Shown here: one piece after another, positions 16,938 through 28,034 of the stretch | Position numbering within the stretch: position 1 is the first letter of the stretch | Layout: each line of letters opens with the position of its first letter | NCBI RefSeq assembly: GCF_017745675.1 | Contig: NZ_JAFLJM010000012.1 | Coordinates: 62,001 to 126,000 of the forward strand | DNA: 64,000 bases | Source of the DNA: Alkalihalobacillus sp. BA299 | GTDB lineage: Bacteria > Bacillota > Bacilli > Bacillales > Bacillaceae_F | Reading direction: 5' to 3' | The notes under the pieces: generated by a model | Told to the model about the DNA's origin: nothing | What the model saw: only the letters and a program-made list of their open reading frames with translations | The model's database searches: none | Program-made: the position numbers and the translations under genes

Positions 16938-18209
16938 CTACTCAAAAATTCCTGGAAGCCATAAGGTTAAGGATGGCATGAATGTAACAAGAAGGACAAC
17001 GATAATTCCTGCAACAAAGAATGGTAAGATATCTTTGATGGTTTTTTCGATTCCTACTTTTGCAATATAACATGATATAAATAATGTAGCTCCAACAGGT
17101 GGAGTAAACATTCCTAAAGCTAAAGTTACAAGCATGACGATTGAAAATTGAATAGGGTCCATGCCTAGCTCTGTTGCAATCGGGAAAAAGATCGGGATAA
17201 ATAAGAACAAGTTCGGAACCAATTCCATAATCATACCTGCCACAAGCATAATGGCCACGATGACTAATAATAAACCCCAAGTTGGCAGCCCAAGAGATCC
17301 CAATATTTCAGCAATCATTTTCGGAATGCCTTCAGTTATTAACACCCACGTAAAAATCATCGATGTACAAACGGTGATCATGACAACCCCAGTTCCATGG
17401 ATGGTTTCACGAATCGACTGGTAAATATTTTTCAAGTTCAAACTTCGATATACAAATAACCCAACTAATAAAGCATAAATAACCGCTAAGGCTGCAGCCT
17501 CAGTTGCCGTTGCAATCCCGAGGACAATAGCGCCGATTAAAAGGATCGGCAAAAGTAATGCCCAGAATGCTTTTCGAATACTATTTAAAAATTCCATAAA
17601 AGTCGGCTTGCTTTCTCTCGGGTAACCTCTTTTTACTGAAATAATAACCGTTGTAATTAAATAAATAAGACCTACTAAAAGTCCAGGGATAACCCCAGCT
17701 ATAAACATTTTGGCAACGGATAAATTGGCCAACCAAGCAATGATGATCATCGTACTACTTGGAGGAATGATAATCCCAACAACAGAACTTGAAGCGTTAA
17801 TCGCTGCTGCAAAAGAAGAGGTGTAGCCCTTTCTTTTCATTTCAGGAATCAAAACACTTCCTGTTGAAGCGGCATCAGCTACTGAAGAGCCTGATACCCC
17901 AGCCATTCCCATACTTGTTACAACAGATACACAACCTAAGCCGCCAGGCAATTGCCTGACCATTGAATCGGCAACATCGATAATTCTTTTGGCAATATTG
18001 CCGTGGATCATTAAATTACCAGCTAGAATAAAAAACGGAATCGCTAAAAAGGCAAACGATTGAGTATTTGAGAAAAATCGTTGGGCTACCATCTCAAGCG
18101 GGATGCCAGCAACCAAAATGTACATTAACGCCGATGCACCCATAGCAAAAGCGATCGGAACTCCAAATACAATTAGCAGAAAAAAACTAGCGAGCATAAC
18201 CCAAATCAT
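16938..18209 (-). CDS. dctM: TRAP transporter large permease (DctM)
   Basis: A 423-residue protein with about 12 membrane segments. DctM-family features include VFGVPIAFAMG near the start, LAIPFFILAGNLM, and AGVSGSSVADAASTGSVLIPEM. It forms the membrane channel of a sodium-driven TRAP importer with DctQ and DctP. It overlaps dctQ by four bases and is last in the operon. Confidence 0.93.
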   Translation of the reverse strand: MIWVMLASFFLLIVFGVPIAFAMGASALMYILVAGIPLEMVAQRFFSNTQSFAFLAIPFFILAGNLMIHGNIAKRIIDVADSMVRQLPGGLGCVSVVTSMGMAGVSGSSVADAASTGSVLIPEMKRKGYTSSFAAAINASSSVVGIIIPPSSTMIIIAWLANLSVAKMFIAGVIPGLLVGLIYLITTVIISVKRGYPRESKPTFMEFLNSIRKAFWALLLPILLIGAIVLGIATATEAAALAVIYALLVGLFVYRSLNLKNIYQSIRETIHGTGVVMITVCTSMIFTWVLITEGIPKMIAEILGSLGLPTWGLLLVIVAIMLVAGMIMELVPNLFLFIPIFFPIATELGMDPIQFSIVMLVTLALGMFTPPVGATLFISCYIAKVGIEKTIKDILPFFVAGIIVVLLVTFMPSLTLWLPGIFE

Positions 18210-18727
18210 AGCAAATTATCCTCCTCTCTAGGTGGCTCTAACTTATTTATGAAAATTAGGGCGAGTTGGTAGAGTAGAATAATGGTAATCGCAGCAAAAG
18301 ATACGACCACTGAATAAAACAACCAAGCTCTTGAAATTCGCAGCAATGGCAAAACCTGACTCGCTACAGATTGTGCTAATTGATAACTAGAGAACATCAT
18401 GTAAACGGAAAAAAACAGCATCACTAGCTTCGAAAAAATAAAGGCCCATTTTTGCGCTGCTCTTGGCAGTAATTCACGAAAAAAGTTAATCGAAAGATGC
18501 CCCTCATTTTTTGTTACAGAAATAATTGCAATGAATATAACCCATGGAAATAATATTTGTGTCAATTCATTTGAAAACACAAGAGGGAAATTAAAAACAT
18601 ATCTGCTTAAAACTTCACTGAAGACAACGAGTGTTAGGAGCACCATTAAAACACTTGCTAATAAATCAAGAAAATTGATCGTCTTATCTATGAAGGAAAG
18701 TGAACCTTTTCTGTTTTCATGTTCCAT
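18206..18727 (-). CDS. dctQ: TRAP transporter small permease (DctQ)
   Basis: A 173-residue protein with four membrane helices and the family segment RYVFNFPLVFSNELTQILFPW. I place the start at the ATG at 18727, eight bases after AAGGAG. A GTG at 18736 would leave no room for that site. It couples to DctM by a four-base overlap. A strong hairpin separates it from dctP. Confidence 0.9.
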   Translation of the reverse strand: MEHENRKGSLSFIDKTINFLDLLASVLMVLLTLVVFSEVLSRYVFNFPLVFSNELTQILFPWVIFIAIISVTKNEGHLSINFFRELLPRAAQKWAFIFSKLVMLFFSVYMMFSSYQLAQSVASQVLPLLRISRAWLFYSVVVSFAAITIILLYQLALIFINKLEPPREEDNLL

Positions 18728-18747
18728 ATTAAACACTCCTTATGAAA

Positions 18748-18773
18748 GATGAGGCCTTTGAGGAGGCCTCATC
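18748..18773 (-). terminator. Intercistronic hairpin after dctP
   Basis: Perfect 10-bp inverted repeat GATGAGGCCT/AGGCCTCATC with a 6-base loop, followed by TTTC only. Probably an attenuator or 3' mRNA stabiliser that raises binding protein over permease. Confidence 0.6.
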
Positions 18774-18785
18774 AAAAACAACTAT

Positions 18786-19841
18786 TTATTGATTACGATA
18801 GTCTTCTAAAAATTCTTGTATATCAGCGATAATCTCTGCACCCATTACCTCTTCAACATCTTGATATACAGTTTGAACCGCCTCTTGGAATAATGGTAAA
18901 TCAGGATATGTGATTTCTTTGAAATCTTCCTTCGCTTTTTCTAGGTAAAATTCATCACTTTCTTTAACAACTGCCCTGGAAGCATCACGTGCTAATTCTG
19001 ATCCTTTAAGAACGACTTGCTGTAATTCTTCATCTAAACTATTAAAGACATCCTTATTAATAATCATGTAGCAATAGTAGTACGTATGGTTAGTCATTGC
19101 TAAATAATCTTGAACTTCGTGCATATTTTGATCATAAATGTTTAGTAATGGGTTAAATTGACCATCAATAACCCCTTGAGCTAATCCACTGTAAATTTCA
19201 GTATAAGGCATAGTTGACACAGAAGAACCGAACGCTTCGAACGTTTTAATTAAACTTACATCTCCAGGTGAACGAATACTCATGCCTTTTAAATCTTCAG
19301 GTGTATTGATTGGTCGTTTATTGTTAGTGATTTGTGCAAATCCTAGATCTACGTCCGTAAGTGAAACGAAATTTGTTTCTTGACTAAGGTCTTTTAAATG
19401 TTCGCCAACAGGACCATCTAATACCGCATAAGCTTCTTCTGGATTTTCTACTAAAAACGGTAAAGATAAAGCTGCATATTGTGGAATAACATTTGCTAGC
19501 TCATTAGCTCCTGGAATTGCCATTTCAAGTGCACCTAGTTGAACAGCATCGATCATTTCTGGTGAAGATGCATATGTTTCATTTGGGAAAAATTCAATAC
19601 TAATACGTCCGTTTGATTCAGCTTCTACGTATTCTTTAAAAGCAATCGCTGCTTCTCCTTTGGTATCACCTTCTAACCCAGAGTTCCACCCTAGCTTCCA
19701 CTCATAAGTTTCCTCAGCACCTGCTGTATCTGTATCAGTACCTGCTCCAGCGTTCTCTTCTGTTTCACTTTGGCCACATGCAGCAAAAAGCACGATTACT
19801 GCTAATAGGCTAGCGAACAACAACCATTTACTTGATTTCAT
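18786..19841 (-). CDS. dctP: TRAP substrate-binding lipoprotein (DctP)
   Basis: A 351-residue extracytoplasmic protein: signal peptide with lipobox LFAACG, an acidic linker, then a DctP fold (ISIEFFPN, IPGANELANV, GMSIRSPGDV with the conserved substrate-carboxylate Arg, and INKDVFNSL). Its AAGGAGG site lies inside the end of the upstream hydrolase gene and the two genes overlap by one base. The substrate is probably a carboxylate. The neighbouring amidohydrolase suggests an N-carbamoyl or ureido acid. Confidence 0.92.
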   Translation of the reverse strand: MKSSKWLLFASLLAVIVLFAACGQSETEENAGAGTDTDTAGAEETYEWKLGWNSGLEGDTKGEAAIAFKEYVEAESNGRISIEFFPNETYASSPEMIDAVQLGALEMAIPGANELANVIPQYAALSLPFLVENPEEAYAVLDGPVGEHLKDLSQETNFVSLTDVDLGFAQITNNKRPINTPEDLKGMSIRSPGDVSLIKTFEAFGSSVSTMPYTEIYSGLAQGVIDGQFNPLLNIYDQNMHEVQDYLAMTNHTYYYCYMIINKDVFNSLDEELQQVVLKGSELARDASRAVVKESDEFYLEKAKEDFKEITYPDLPLFQEAVQTVYQDVEEVMGAEIIADIQEFLEDYRNQ

Positions 19842-21169
19842 TATTCATTTCCTCCTTTAGTTTCATCACATAATTGTTCTATATAATTTTTTAATACATG
19901 TATTGTTTTTACACAATCATTGAGTGAAGACCATTCCTTTGGATTATGACTAATCCCATCTTTGCTTTTCGTAAATAACATCGCCATTGGAACATGACGT
20001 CCAACCACCATTGCATCGTGTCCTGCACCACTTGGTAAATAATATGGACGAATACCTAATGTTTGTGCAAGCGAATTTGCCGCTTTTTCCTGCATGTCTT
20101 TACTCACTTCAACAGGTTTTACGTTTAAGGTTTCCTTAATATTTACTTCAATTTGATGTGCCGATGCAATTTCTTGAGCTGCGTTTACAATTAGATGAAC
20201 GAGTTCGTCTTTAGTATGTTCGTGTATATCTCGTATATCGACGGTTAATCTAACTTCACCAGGGATAACATTTACCCCATTTGGATGTACTTCCAACTTC
20301 CCAATCGTCGCCACAGCTGAAGAACTAACTTGTGATGGAAACTGTTTGACCTTACCAATAAATTCACTTGCAGCAACTAATGCATCTTTTCGATCATTCA
20401 TCGGTGTGTTACCGGCATGTCCAGCTTCTCCTTGAAAGGTAACATTTAGCCATGATGGGCCCGCAATGCCTGTGACTATACCGACGGGTAGATTTTCTTT
20501 TTCCAATCGTTTTCCTTGTTCAATGTGTACTTCAACAAAAGCAGCAATTTCAGATAAATCTCTTTTAGCATTTGTAAAACCTTCTAATTTTAATCCATCT
20601 TCAGCTACTACTTCTTCAAAAGTCCTACCATTATAATCTTTTAACTGTTTTTGCTTAGATAAATCAATCTCTCCTGCCATTGCACGACTGCCGGTCAACC
20701 CACCATTGAATCTTGCACCCTCTTCATCTGTAAAAATGACGACTTCAAAGGGATAGTCAGGTTGATAATTAGTATCTCTCCATGCTTGGGCAACTTCAAG
20801 TGCTGCTAGAACCCCAAGTGGACCATCAAAGTGACCTCCATTTGGGACACTATCCACATGAGAACCAGATAACACAACAGGTGTTTGTTTTTTTCCTTTA
20901 AACACTCCAAATACATTACCCGCGCCATCTTCTCTAATATTTAAGCCAGCTTCTTTCATCCATCCCTTTACTAATTCCTTTGCTTGCCTTTCTTCAGGAG
21001 AAAAAGAGATTCTCATTGAGCCGCCTTGTTCTGTTAGTCCAATTTGCGAAAGCTTCGCTAGTCTTTCAGCTACTCTTTCACCATTAATACCAGAATGATT
21101 AAGTGACTGGTCATAATCTGAAACCAGCTTTTTATGAAACGTCTCTGCACTTAAAACAGGTGTTGGCAT
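19841..21169 (-). CDS. M20-family amidohydrolase (N-carbamoyl-L-amino acid hydrolase/allantoate amidohydrolase type)
   Basis: A 442-residue dinuclear metal hydrolase. Metal-ligand motifs are GSHVDSVPNGG, FDGPLGV, DEEGARF and a C-terminal GHDAMV. A dimerisation lid domain lies at about 225-335 (GEAGHAGNTPM). This subfamily cleaves N-carbamoyl amino acids, ureidoglycine or allantoate to release ammonia. Which one cannot be told from sequence alone. First gene of the hydrolase-dctP-dctQ-dctM operon, downstream of a PucR-family regulator, so it probably processes the imported compound. Cytosolic, no signal peptide. Confidence 0.85.
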   Translation of the reverse strand: MPTPVLSAETFHKKLVSDYDQSLNHSGINGERVAERLAKLSQIGLTEQGGSMRISFSPEERQAKELVKGWMKEAGLNIREDGAGNVFGVFKGKKQTPVVLSGSHVDSVPNGGHFDGPLGVLAALEVAQAWRDTNYQPDYPFEVVIFTDEEGARFNGGLTGSRAMAGEIDLSKQKQLKDYNGRTFEEVVAEDGLKLEGFTNAKRDLSEIAAFVEVHIEQGKRLEKENLPVGIVTGIAGPSWLNVTFQGEAGHAGNTPMNDRKDALVAASEFIGKVKQFPSQVSSSAVATIGKLEVHPNGVNVIPGEVRLTVDIRDIHEHTKDELVHLIVNAAQEIASAHQIEVNIKETLNVKPVEVSKDMQEKAANSLAQTLGIRPYYLPSGAGHDAMVVGRHVPMAMLFTKSKDGISHNPKEWSSLNDCVKTIHVLKNYIEQLCDETKGGNE

Positions 21170-21227
21170 CGTATACCTCTTTTCTTTTAGAAATTTTTAT
21201 AATATTTCCTCTCTTTAATCTATTGAC

Positions 21228-21233
21228 ATTATA
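21228..21233 (-). promoter_or_regulatory. Probable -10 box of the hydrolase-TRAP operon
   Basis: Perfect TATAAT on the minus strand, flanked by TTGTC and GTCAA half-sites. No good -35 is visible, consistent with activation by the adjacent PucR-type regulator. Confidence 0.4.
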
Positions 21234-21312
21234 CGACAATATCAGATCCTAATTAATGTCGGAAACTAACAAGATTCATTATCATTCCTTGTCCTTTTAC
21301 AACAACCGCATG

Positions 21313-23091
21313 TTAAAAATGTAAATATTCGTGAATATAAAGGGCTAATTGTAAATCAAATGCAACCCGTCCATCTAGGGATTCTAAATTCAATATTTGG
21401 TTAATCGTTTTTAAACGATATTTTATTGTGTTCGTATGCACATACATTTTTTTAGCCGTTTGCGCCATATTTTGGTTTAATTCTAAATATACTTTTAAAG
21501 TAAGCAGGAGGTCTGTTTCGTTTTTTTCATCATAAGTAAGAATGGGCCCTAATGTATCATTAACGTATTCACTTAGTTCATCCCTCTCTGTCTTTAAGAA
21601 TAACCGCTGAATCCCTAATTGGTTATAAGCCAGAATGGTCCTACCTTCATTAGGAGATTGTAAATAATCAATACATTTTTCTGCATCACGGTACGATACT
21701 TTCACTTTTTCAAGGCTATTCACAACTCGCCCTATACCTATTAATATCGATAGCTGAAACTTTTCACTAGCACGATTCAAAATCAGGATAAAGAGCCTCC
21801 TAATTTCGTTATCAATACTCTCCTCTGAATAGTGGGTTGGAAAGACAAACATAAATGCAATTTCCATGTTCTTATCAAGCACAAACGTCTTAAAAGGCAC
21901 CTTTGAAATTTCTCTATAAATCAACCTCAAAAGCTGATGTTTTTTTATCGAAATTTCTTTGAAGGATAACAATGGATCATTTATGTACATTTTTATTGCA
22001 TTGTACTTATGATTTTTATTTTCATATATATTTAGTTTGGATAATTGGTTTAAAGATAATGCATTAAATTGCTGATGAAGGATTTGATCTAAAATAAAAC
22101 CTGAATATTTTAAGTCTTCTATAGCTGTACTTTCCCTACGATTCATTTCAAGCGCAAAAATTACAGATGCTTGTTCAACTGCAAACCTGTCAAGTGGATC
22201 TAATATAGCGTCACCATCTAGGAAAATTGTTAACAAACCGATGATATATTTATCTGCATATATAGGGAAAAAGTAAACACCCGTATTTACATTTAAAAAA
22301 GAGACGTTTTCATAAAATACTTTTTTTTCATCATCTATGACACGTTGCATAAGTTCAGGAAAGCTTTGAACCAATTCTAAAGCAATTTTAGCGGCATCAT
22401 TTGAAGAACATTCGAGGATATCACCGAATTCATTATATACAGCCACTTTACATTGGATGAGTTCAGCTAATGCTTTTGTAATTTCAGCTAATCCTCCTTG
22501 TGATAAGGAAGCTTTTGACAGCTCCTCATGAATCCTCTTCGTCCGTTCATTCCCTGAAAACAGCGTGGCATTTTCAATCGCTACGGTTGCTTGGACAGCA
22601 AAAGTCTCGAGTAACTTTAAGTCATCCTCATTAAATTCAATTTCCTTATCATAAATATCAACGGTTAATACCCCTATACACTCTCCATTTGAAATAAGCG
22701 GTACACACAATGCACTCGTTGGATATTGCAGGCCAGAACGCGACTTACCGTATAGCTCTAATACTCTTTCACTAACATTTCCCATCCCTTTGGTCGTATC
22801 TTTTTTAGAGTGAAATATCCTCCCGCTTTGAGAAATAAAGGTTTTTCCACTCATTCCTTCTCCTGGCTCAAGTAAAATCTTTTTTAAATATTTCATATCA
22901 AAACCAGCAGCTGTTTTCGCATATAACTTATTTATCTTTTTATCATACAAAAACAAAACACTGGCGTTGGATCCATCTATGACATTTAATACTTCTTTTA
23001 TTAATTGATTTAATACTTTATCAAGATCACGTGTTGAGTTTAATACTCTCACTGAATTAATTAAACTCATTAACTTTTTTTCAGTATTCAT
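21313..23091 (-). CDS. GAF/PucR-family transcriptional regulator
   Basis: A 592-residue regulator: N-terminal GAF domain (about 15-180, with SALCVPLISNGECIGVLTVD), a middle region of unclear fold, a degenerate cyclase-like segment (about 400-490), and a C-terminal PucR helix-turn-helix (QTAKKMYVHTNTIKYRLKTI). PucR/CdaR regulators act as ligand-responsive activators, often for purine or carboxylic-acid catabolism. It lies 143 bases upstream of the amidohydrolase-TRAP operon on the same strand and is its likely regulator. The GAF domain may sense the substrate. Confidence 0.85.
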   Translation of the reverse strand: MNTEKKLMSLINSVRVLNSTRDLDKVLNQLIKEVLNVIDGSNASVLFLYDKKINKLYAKTAAGFDMKYLKKILLEPGEGMSGKTFISQSGRIFHSKKDTTKGMGNVSERVLELYGKSRSGLQYPTSALCVPLISNGECIGVLTVDIYDKEIEFNEDDLKLLETFAVQATVAIENATLFSGNERTKRIHEELSKASLSQGGLAEITKALAELIQCKVAVYNEFGDILECSSNDAAKIALELVQSFPELMQRVIDDEKKVFYENVSFLNVNTGVYFFPIYADKYIIGLLTIFLDGDAILDPLDRFAVEQASVIFALEMNRRESTAIEDLKYSGFILDQILHQQFNALSLNQLSKLNIYENKNHKYNAIKMYINDPLLSFKEISIKKHQLLRLIYREISKVPFKTFVLDKNMEIAFMFVFPTHYSEESIDNEIRRLFILILNRASEKFQLSILIGIGRVVNSLEKVKVSYRDAEKCIDYLQSPNEGRTILAYNQLGIQRLFLKTERDELSEYVNDTLGPILTYDEKNETDLLLTLKVYLELNQNMAQTAKKMYVHTNTIKYRLKTINQILNLESLDGRVAFDLQLALYIHEYLHF

Positions 23092-23377
23092 TCTAATTCC
23101 TCATCTTTCGATTAAGTCTAACTATTCTTATGTAGTCTACGTCATTCTAACATGGATTCTATTCTATACATTGTAGCAACAACGGCATCCGATTAAAAAT
23201 AAGAGAGGGTATACTTTATAATTTGAATGTATTTGAATAAGATTAGCCACTATAAAGCTATATTTGGTAAATTTTCTGAGTAACAACTATCTTTACTGTC
23301 TACATTTGCTATTTTAAGCTCTTTTCCCTTGATTTAGTGACAATGAAAGAGGAAAATTTTATCTTTGGAAAAAATTT

Positions 23378-23495
23378 TTTTCGAGTTCCGCCCATTTATT
23401 TTCAAGTTTGGGTGCTTTATTTTCAAGTTCTGGCCATTTTTTTCAACTTTAGGGCATTTATCGATTTCTCGACAAAACTTGACAAAATTCAACAT
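23378..23495. repeat. 21-bp-periodic TTTTCAA repeat array with conserved tail (copy 2)
   Basis: Four TTTTC(A/G)A(G/C)TT units with the C at 23382, 23403, 23424 and 23444 (periods 21, 21, 20), then the tail CAACTTTAGGGCATTTATCG, GATTTCTCGACAA and TTCAACATTC. Units and tail line up with the array at 2721-2865 although the unit number differs. Confidence 0.75.
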
Positions 23496-23830
23496 TCTTC
23501 ACTTACATGCTCAGCCTTGTCATGCGCGATCACCTTATAGACATCCATGATTTATTTCGTCTCTACCAATACTTTTTCATTTCAGCTTTATTCATGTATA
23601 GATGCAAAAATCTATCCCACAGATTATGAGCTTTTATAATACGCCATACACTAAAATAAGTTCCCCACACAACACAATTGTGTACGAGAACTTACACTTT
23701 AAATACTAGAGTTTTCTATTAAGCTTTTAATCACACCTTATTAACTCCTCTGTTGCAGTTTGCTACAGTCATTACACAAAACGAAACCAAAGATTACCAA
23801 TTCCTCCTATCACCTAATTTCTAGAAACCA
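23496..23830. other. Gene-free spacer with a weak palindrome
   Basis: No supportable gene. The only structure is an imperfect repeat at about 23660-23695 (AAGTTC...GAACTT with a central ACACAATTGTGT palindrome). Confidence 0.4.
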
Positions 23831-23864
23831 AAAAGAGCCTTTCCAATAAAGAAAAGGCTCTTTT
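23831..23864 (-). terminator. Terminator of the beta-glucoside gene group
   Basis: AAAAGAGCCTTT/AAAGGCTCTTTT hairpin with T-runs on both sides, 80 bases after the GH1 stop codon. Confidence 0.85.
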
Positions 23865-23942
23865 ACTCATTTAACCCGTTTGGTGACAAAAGTGAAAATT
23901 ATAGAAATGGTTAATCTCCTATTAATAAATATTATAAAGTGT

Positions 23943-25364
<1,422 letters not shown>

Positions 25365-25444
25365 TCATTTGATTTTATCTAAAAATCGTTTTCTCCGTTA
25401 CCATTCATTTTAAAATATCGTGCAAGAGATTATTGATTCGACTG

Positions 25445-25645
25445 CTATTTTAATAATCCAACTAACTGCAAACCATGAATAACCCCATCTTCTTCAACAT
25501 TTTTTGTTACATATTTTGCAGCAGATTTAACGATATCCGTGGCATTCCCTATTGCAACACTTTTTTTACGAACGTAAGCATTTCAATATCATTTAAGCCA
25601 TCACCAAACTCATTCTTATATGAAAGCTCATCTGTTGACTCACGT
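25445..25645 (-). pseudogene. Cof-type HAD phosphatase, C-terminal fragment with frameshift
   Basis: On the minus strand one frame reads NEFGDGLNDIEMLTFVKK and then stops. A shifted frame continues SVAIGNATDIVKSAAKYVTK, EEDGVIHGLQLVGLL and stops at 25445. Together they are the motif IV and C-terminal end of Cof/YkrA-type sugar-phosphate phosphatases. The join lies in the A-run near 25565. The N-terminal two thirds are missing, so this is a remnant lodged between the YdcZ and GH1 genes. Confidence 0.85.
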
Positions 25646-25671
25646 TATCACTCTCCCTAATAGTGTTTAGG

Positions 25672-26181
25672 TTAAGAAATCTTATTTGTTTCCGAGACTA
25701 TTTGTGGATTCTCTTTTGGTATACTTACCTGATTTGTTGACTCTGATTTGATCAGTAAGCCAACTCCCGCAAGGATAATTAAAATACTTACAATCCGCAT
25801 AACACTAACTGGCTTCACCTCTACTCCAAACAATCCAAAATGATCTGCAATAGCTGCTCCTATTACTTGGCCTAAAACGACTAATACAAAAGCTGTTAAT
25901 GCACCAATTTGTGAAATAGATAGTGTGATAATTGTTACAATGGTAATTCCAATCAATCCGGAAAATAAATACCATTTAAAGCCTTGAACTAAGGATCCAC
26001 TTATTCCCATTGATGGTCTTTTTAATAGAATAAAAATAATAGCTGGTATCGCTTGGATGATAGAAAACCAAGCGATCATTGTTGGTAATCCAATAGCTTT
26101 AGCTCCAACACTATTAACAACACCATGAATACTAATGAGCAGTCCTGAGAGTAGTGCAAATATGATATAAATTACATACAA
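25672..26181 (-). CDS. YdcZ-family (DMT superfamily) membrane protein
   Basis: A 169-residue protein with five membrane helices, of the DMT_YdcZ (formerly DUF606) family: LSGLLISIHGVVNSVGAK at the start, GQVIGAAIADHFGLFGVE in the middle, and a polar tail after about 145. Transport function is presumed, but the substrate is unknown. It sits within the beta-glucoside gene group, after the HPr-like gene, separated from it by a hairpin. Confidence 0.8.
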   Translation of the reverse strand: MYVIYIIFALLSGLLISIHGVVNSVGAKAIGLPTMIAWFSIIQAIPAIIFILLKRPSMGISGSLVQGFKWYLFSGLIGITIVTIITLSISQIGALTAFVLVVLGQVIGAAIADHFGLFGVEVKPVSVMRIVSILIILAGVGLLIKSESTNQVSIPKENPQIVSETNKIS

Positions 26182-26221
26182 CGAAAACTACCACCCTTCT
26201 TCTTTTTGAAAAGCAGTTTAA

Positions 26222-26262
26222 TACCCCTCACACTTTTTGTATTTTTTATGTAAGGGGTTTTG
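26222..26262 (+). terminator. Hairpin between the HPr-like and YdcZ genes
   Basis: ACCCCT...AGGGGT stem with a long A+T-rich loop. TTTT follows only on the plus strand, so for the minus-strand genes it is more likely an attenuator. Confidence 0.45.
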
Positions 26263-26339
26263 ATATCATTAAAGTTTTCTAAAATTAATTGTCCTAGCAA
26301 AGCTATTTTTCTAGAAACTACTATACTATGGTGATGAAA

Positions 26340-26603
26340 TCATTCTCCTAAACCAGCTTTCATGACTTCATCAATCGCATTTAGCGCTTCGATTGCATCG
26401 TTACCGTTAGCTGAAATCGAAACTGCAGCACCTTTTCCTACTCCTAAAGACATCACACCCATAATCGATTTCAAGTTTACATTTTTCCCGTTATATTCTA
26501 GAAAAATCTCTGAATTAAATTTACTAGCTGTATTTACTAATATTGTTGCTGGACGCGCATGAATTCCAGTTGCATCTGTAATTGTATATGTGTTGATCGA
26601 CAT
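26340..26603 (-). CDS. HPr-family phosphocarrier encoded in a PTS operon
   Basis: An 87-residue HPr fold with the active-site His15 in GIHARPAT and the regulatory Ser46 in LKSIMGVM, so it could take phosphate from enzyme I and be a target of HPr kinase. Most Bacillus genomes keep ptsH next to ptsI. Here the gene lies directly after the GH4 phospho-glucosidase of a lichenan/cellobiose-type operon. It is either a second HPr for this system or a relocated ptsH. TAAAGGAGG lies upstream of the ATG. Confidence 0.9.
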   Translation of the reverse strand: MSINTYTITDATGIHARPATILVNTASKFNSEIFLEYNGKNVNLKSIMGVMSLGVGKGAAVSISANGNDAIEALNAIDEVMKAGLGE

Positions 26604-26631
26604 TTTAAATATCCTCCTTTATTCGTCTTTA

Positions 26632-26669
26632 CACAAAATATAGTTGCTATAAAGCAACTATATTTTGTG
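26632..26669 (-). terminator. Perfect hairpin between the GH4 and HPr-like genes
   Basis: CACAAAATATAGTTGC/GCAACTATATTTTGTG, 16 bp, loop of six. The stem sequence resembles the hairpin at 32658-32704. No clear T-run outside the stem; probably partial termination or mRNA stabilisation. Confidence 0.5.
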
Positions 26670-26702
26670 GTCCCGATGCCTGACGCTACTTTTTGAGCGC
26701 CC

Positions 26703-28034
26703 TTAAGCTTCTACTTTTTTATAAAATTGAGGAAGATGTTCTTTATGAGCTTCCATCATTTCTGCAACAATTTCTTTTGCAATCGTATCAGAAGGACTTA
26801 ATGGGTTAATGGTTAGGGCAAGTACAGCAGTATTGTAGTCACCTGTAATTGCGGCTTCTGCAGCTACCCGCTCAAACGATTTAATTTGTTGAACAAGTCC
26901 ACGAACTGGCACTGGAAGATCTCCCATGACAATTGGTTTTGGACCATCTTTAGTAATTACACAGCTTATTTCAACAGCTGAGTCTCGTGGAATACTAGCA
27001 ATAGCTCCGTTATTAATTGTATTTACAGGCTGAATATCTCCCTTATCATTGTAAATCGATGAAATTAAGCGAACGGCTGCATCTGAGTAATAAGCTCCAC
27101 CTCTTTTTTCTAATTGTGGTGGTTTAATGTTTAAATTAGGATCTTTATAAAGCTCGAATAGTTCCTCTTCCAGCTTTTGTACCACTTCAGCTCTTGTACC
27201 CTCTTTTTCTGCATTTTTTAGGTCTTTTTCAAACATTTGTCGAGTTTTGTAATAGTACATGTGGTAAGGACAAAGAAGCACACCTAAAGCTTGAATAAAT
27301 TCTGGCTCCCAGCCAATTCCCTCAATATTTTTAACAAAGCTACTGTTTTCAGGATTAGTTAATTTTTCAATAACTTCGTCTTTCACACTTACACCATCAA
27401 CATAAACGTCTAATCCATATACCATATGATTTAATCCTGCAAAATCAATACGAATACGTGAATGATCAACATCTAGTAATTTAGCAATTCCCATTTCAAT
27501 TCCGATAGGAACATTACATAAACCAACGATTTTGTTAATATTGGAGTAGCGTAAAACGGCTTCTGTCACCATTCCAGCTGGATTTGTAAAGTTAATCAAC
27601 CATGCATCAGGGCACAACTCTTCCATGTCTTTACAAATATCCAAAATAACAGGAATAGTACGTAAACCTTTAAATAATCCACCTGGACCGTTTGTTTCCT
27701 GACCGATTACACCATACTTTAAAGGTATTCTTTCATCTTTAGCACGAGCATCTAATAACCCAACCCGAAATTGTGTTGTAACAAAGTCGGCATCCTTTAA
27801 TGCAGCTCGGCGGTCTAATGTAAGATAAACTTCAATTGGTAACCCAGCTTTCTCGATCATTCGTTTCGCTAAATTCCCAACGATCTCCATTTTCTCCTTA
27901 CCAGCTTCAATATCTACTAGCCAAAGTTCACGGATTGGCAATTCATCATAACGTTTGATGAACCCTTCTACTAATTCCGGTGTATAACTTGAACCGCCAC
28001 CAATTGTTGCAATTTTTAATCCTCTTTTACTCAT
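26703..28034 (-). CDS. licH: 6-phospho-beta-glucosidase, GH4 (LicH type)
   Basis: A 443-residue NAD+ and metal-dependent glycosidase: nucleotide-binding start [17 protein letters not shown], substrate region TNPAG, metal Cys in GLCNVPIG, and metal/active His in [10 protein letters not shown]4 enzymes act by oxidation-elimination rather than two carboxylates. Its start overlaps the EIIA stop (ATGA). It cleaves the phosphorylated disaccharides delivered by the adjacent EIIBCA. Confidence 0.94.
   Translation of the reverse strand: MSKRGLKIATIGGGSSYTPELVEGFIKRYDELPIRELWLVDIEAGKEKMEIVGNLAKRMIEKAGLPIEVYLTLDRRAALKDADFVTTQFRVGLLDARAKDERIPLKYGVIGQETNGPGGLFKGLRTIPVILDICKDMEELCPDAWLINFTNPAGMVTEAVLRYSNINKIVGLCNVPIGIEMGIAKLLDVDHSRIRIDFAGLNHMVYGLDVYVDGVSVKDEVIEKLTNPENSSFVKNIEGIGWEPEFIQALGVLLCPYHMYYYKTRQMFEKDLKNAEKEGTRAEVVQKLEEELFELYKDPNLNIKPPQLEKRGGAYYSDAAVRLISSIYNDKGDIQPVNTINNGAIASIPRDSAVEISCVITKDGPKPIVMGDLPVPVRGLVQQIKSFERVAAEAAITGDYNTAVLALTINPLSPSDTIAKEIVAEMMEAHKEHLPQFYKKVEA

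Noticed and set aside
23337-23550. Short frames rich in Phe across the repeat array
   Set aside because: They are translations of the 21-bp repeats with no ribosome sites.
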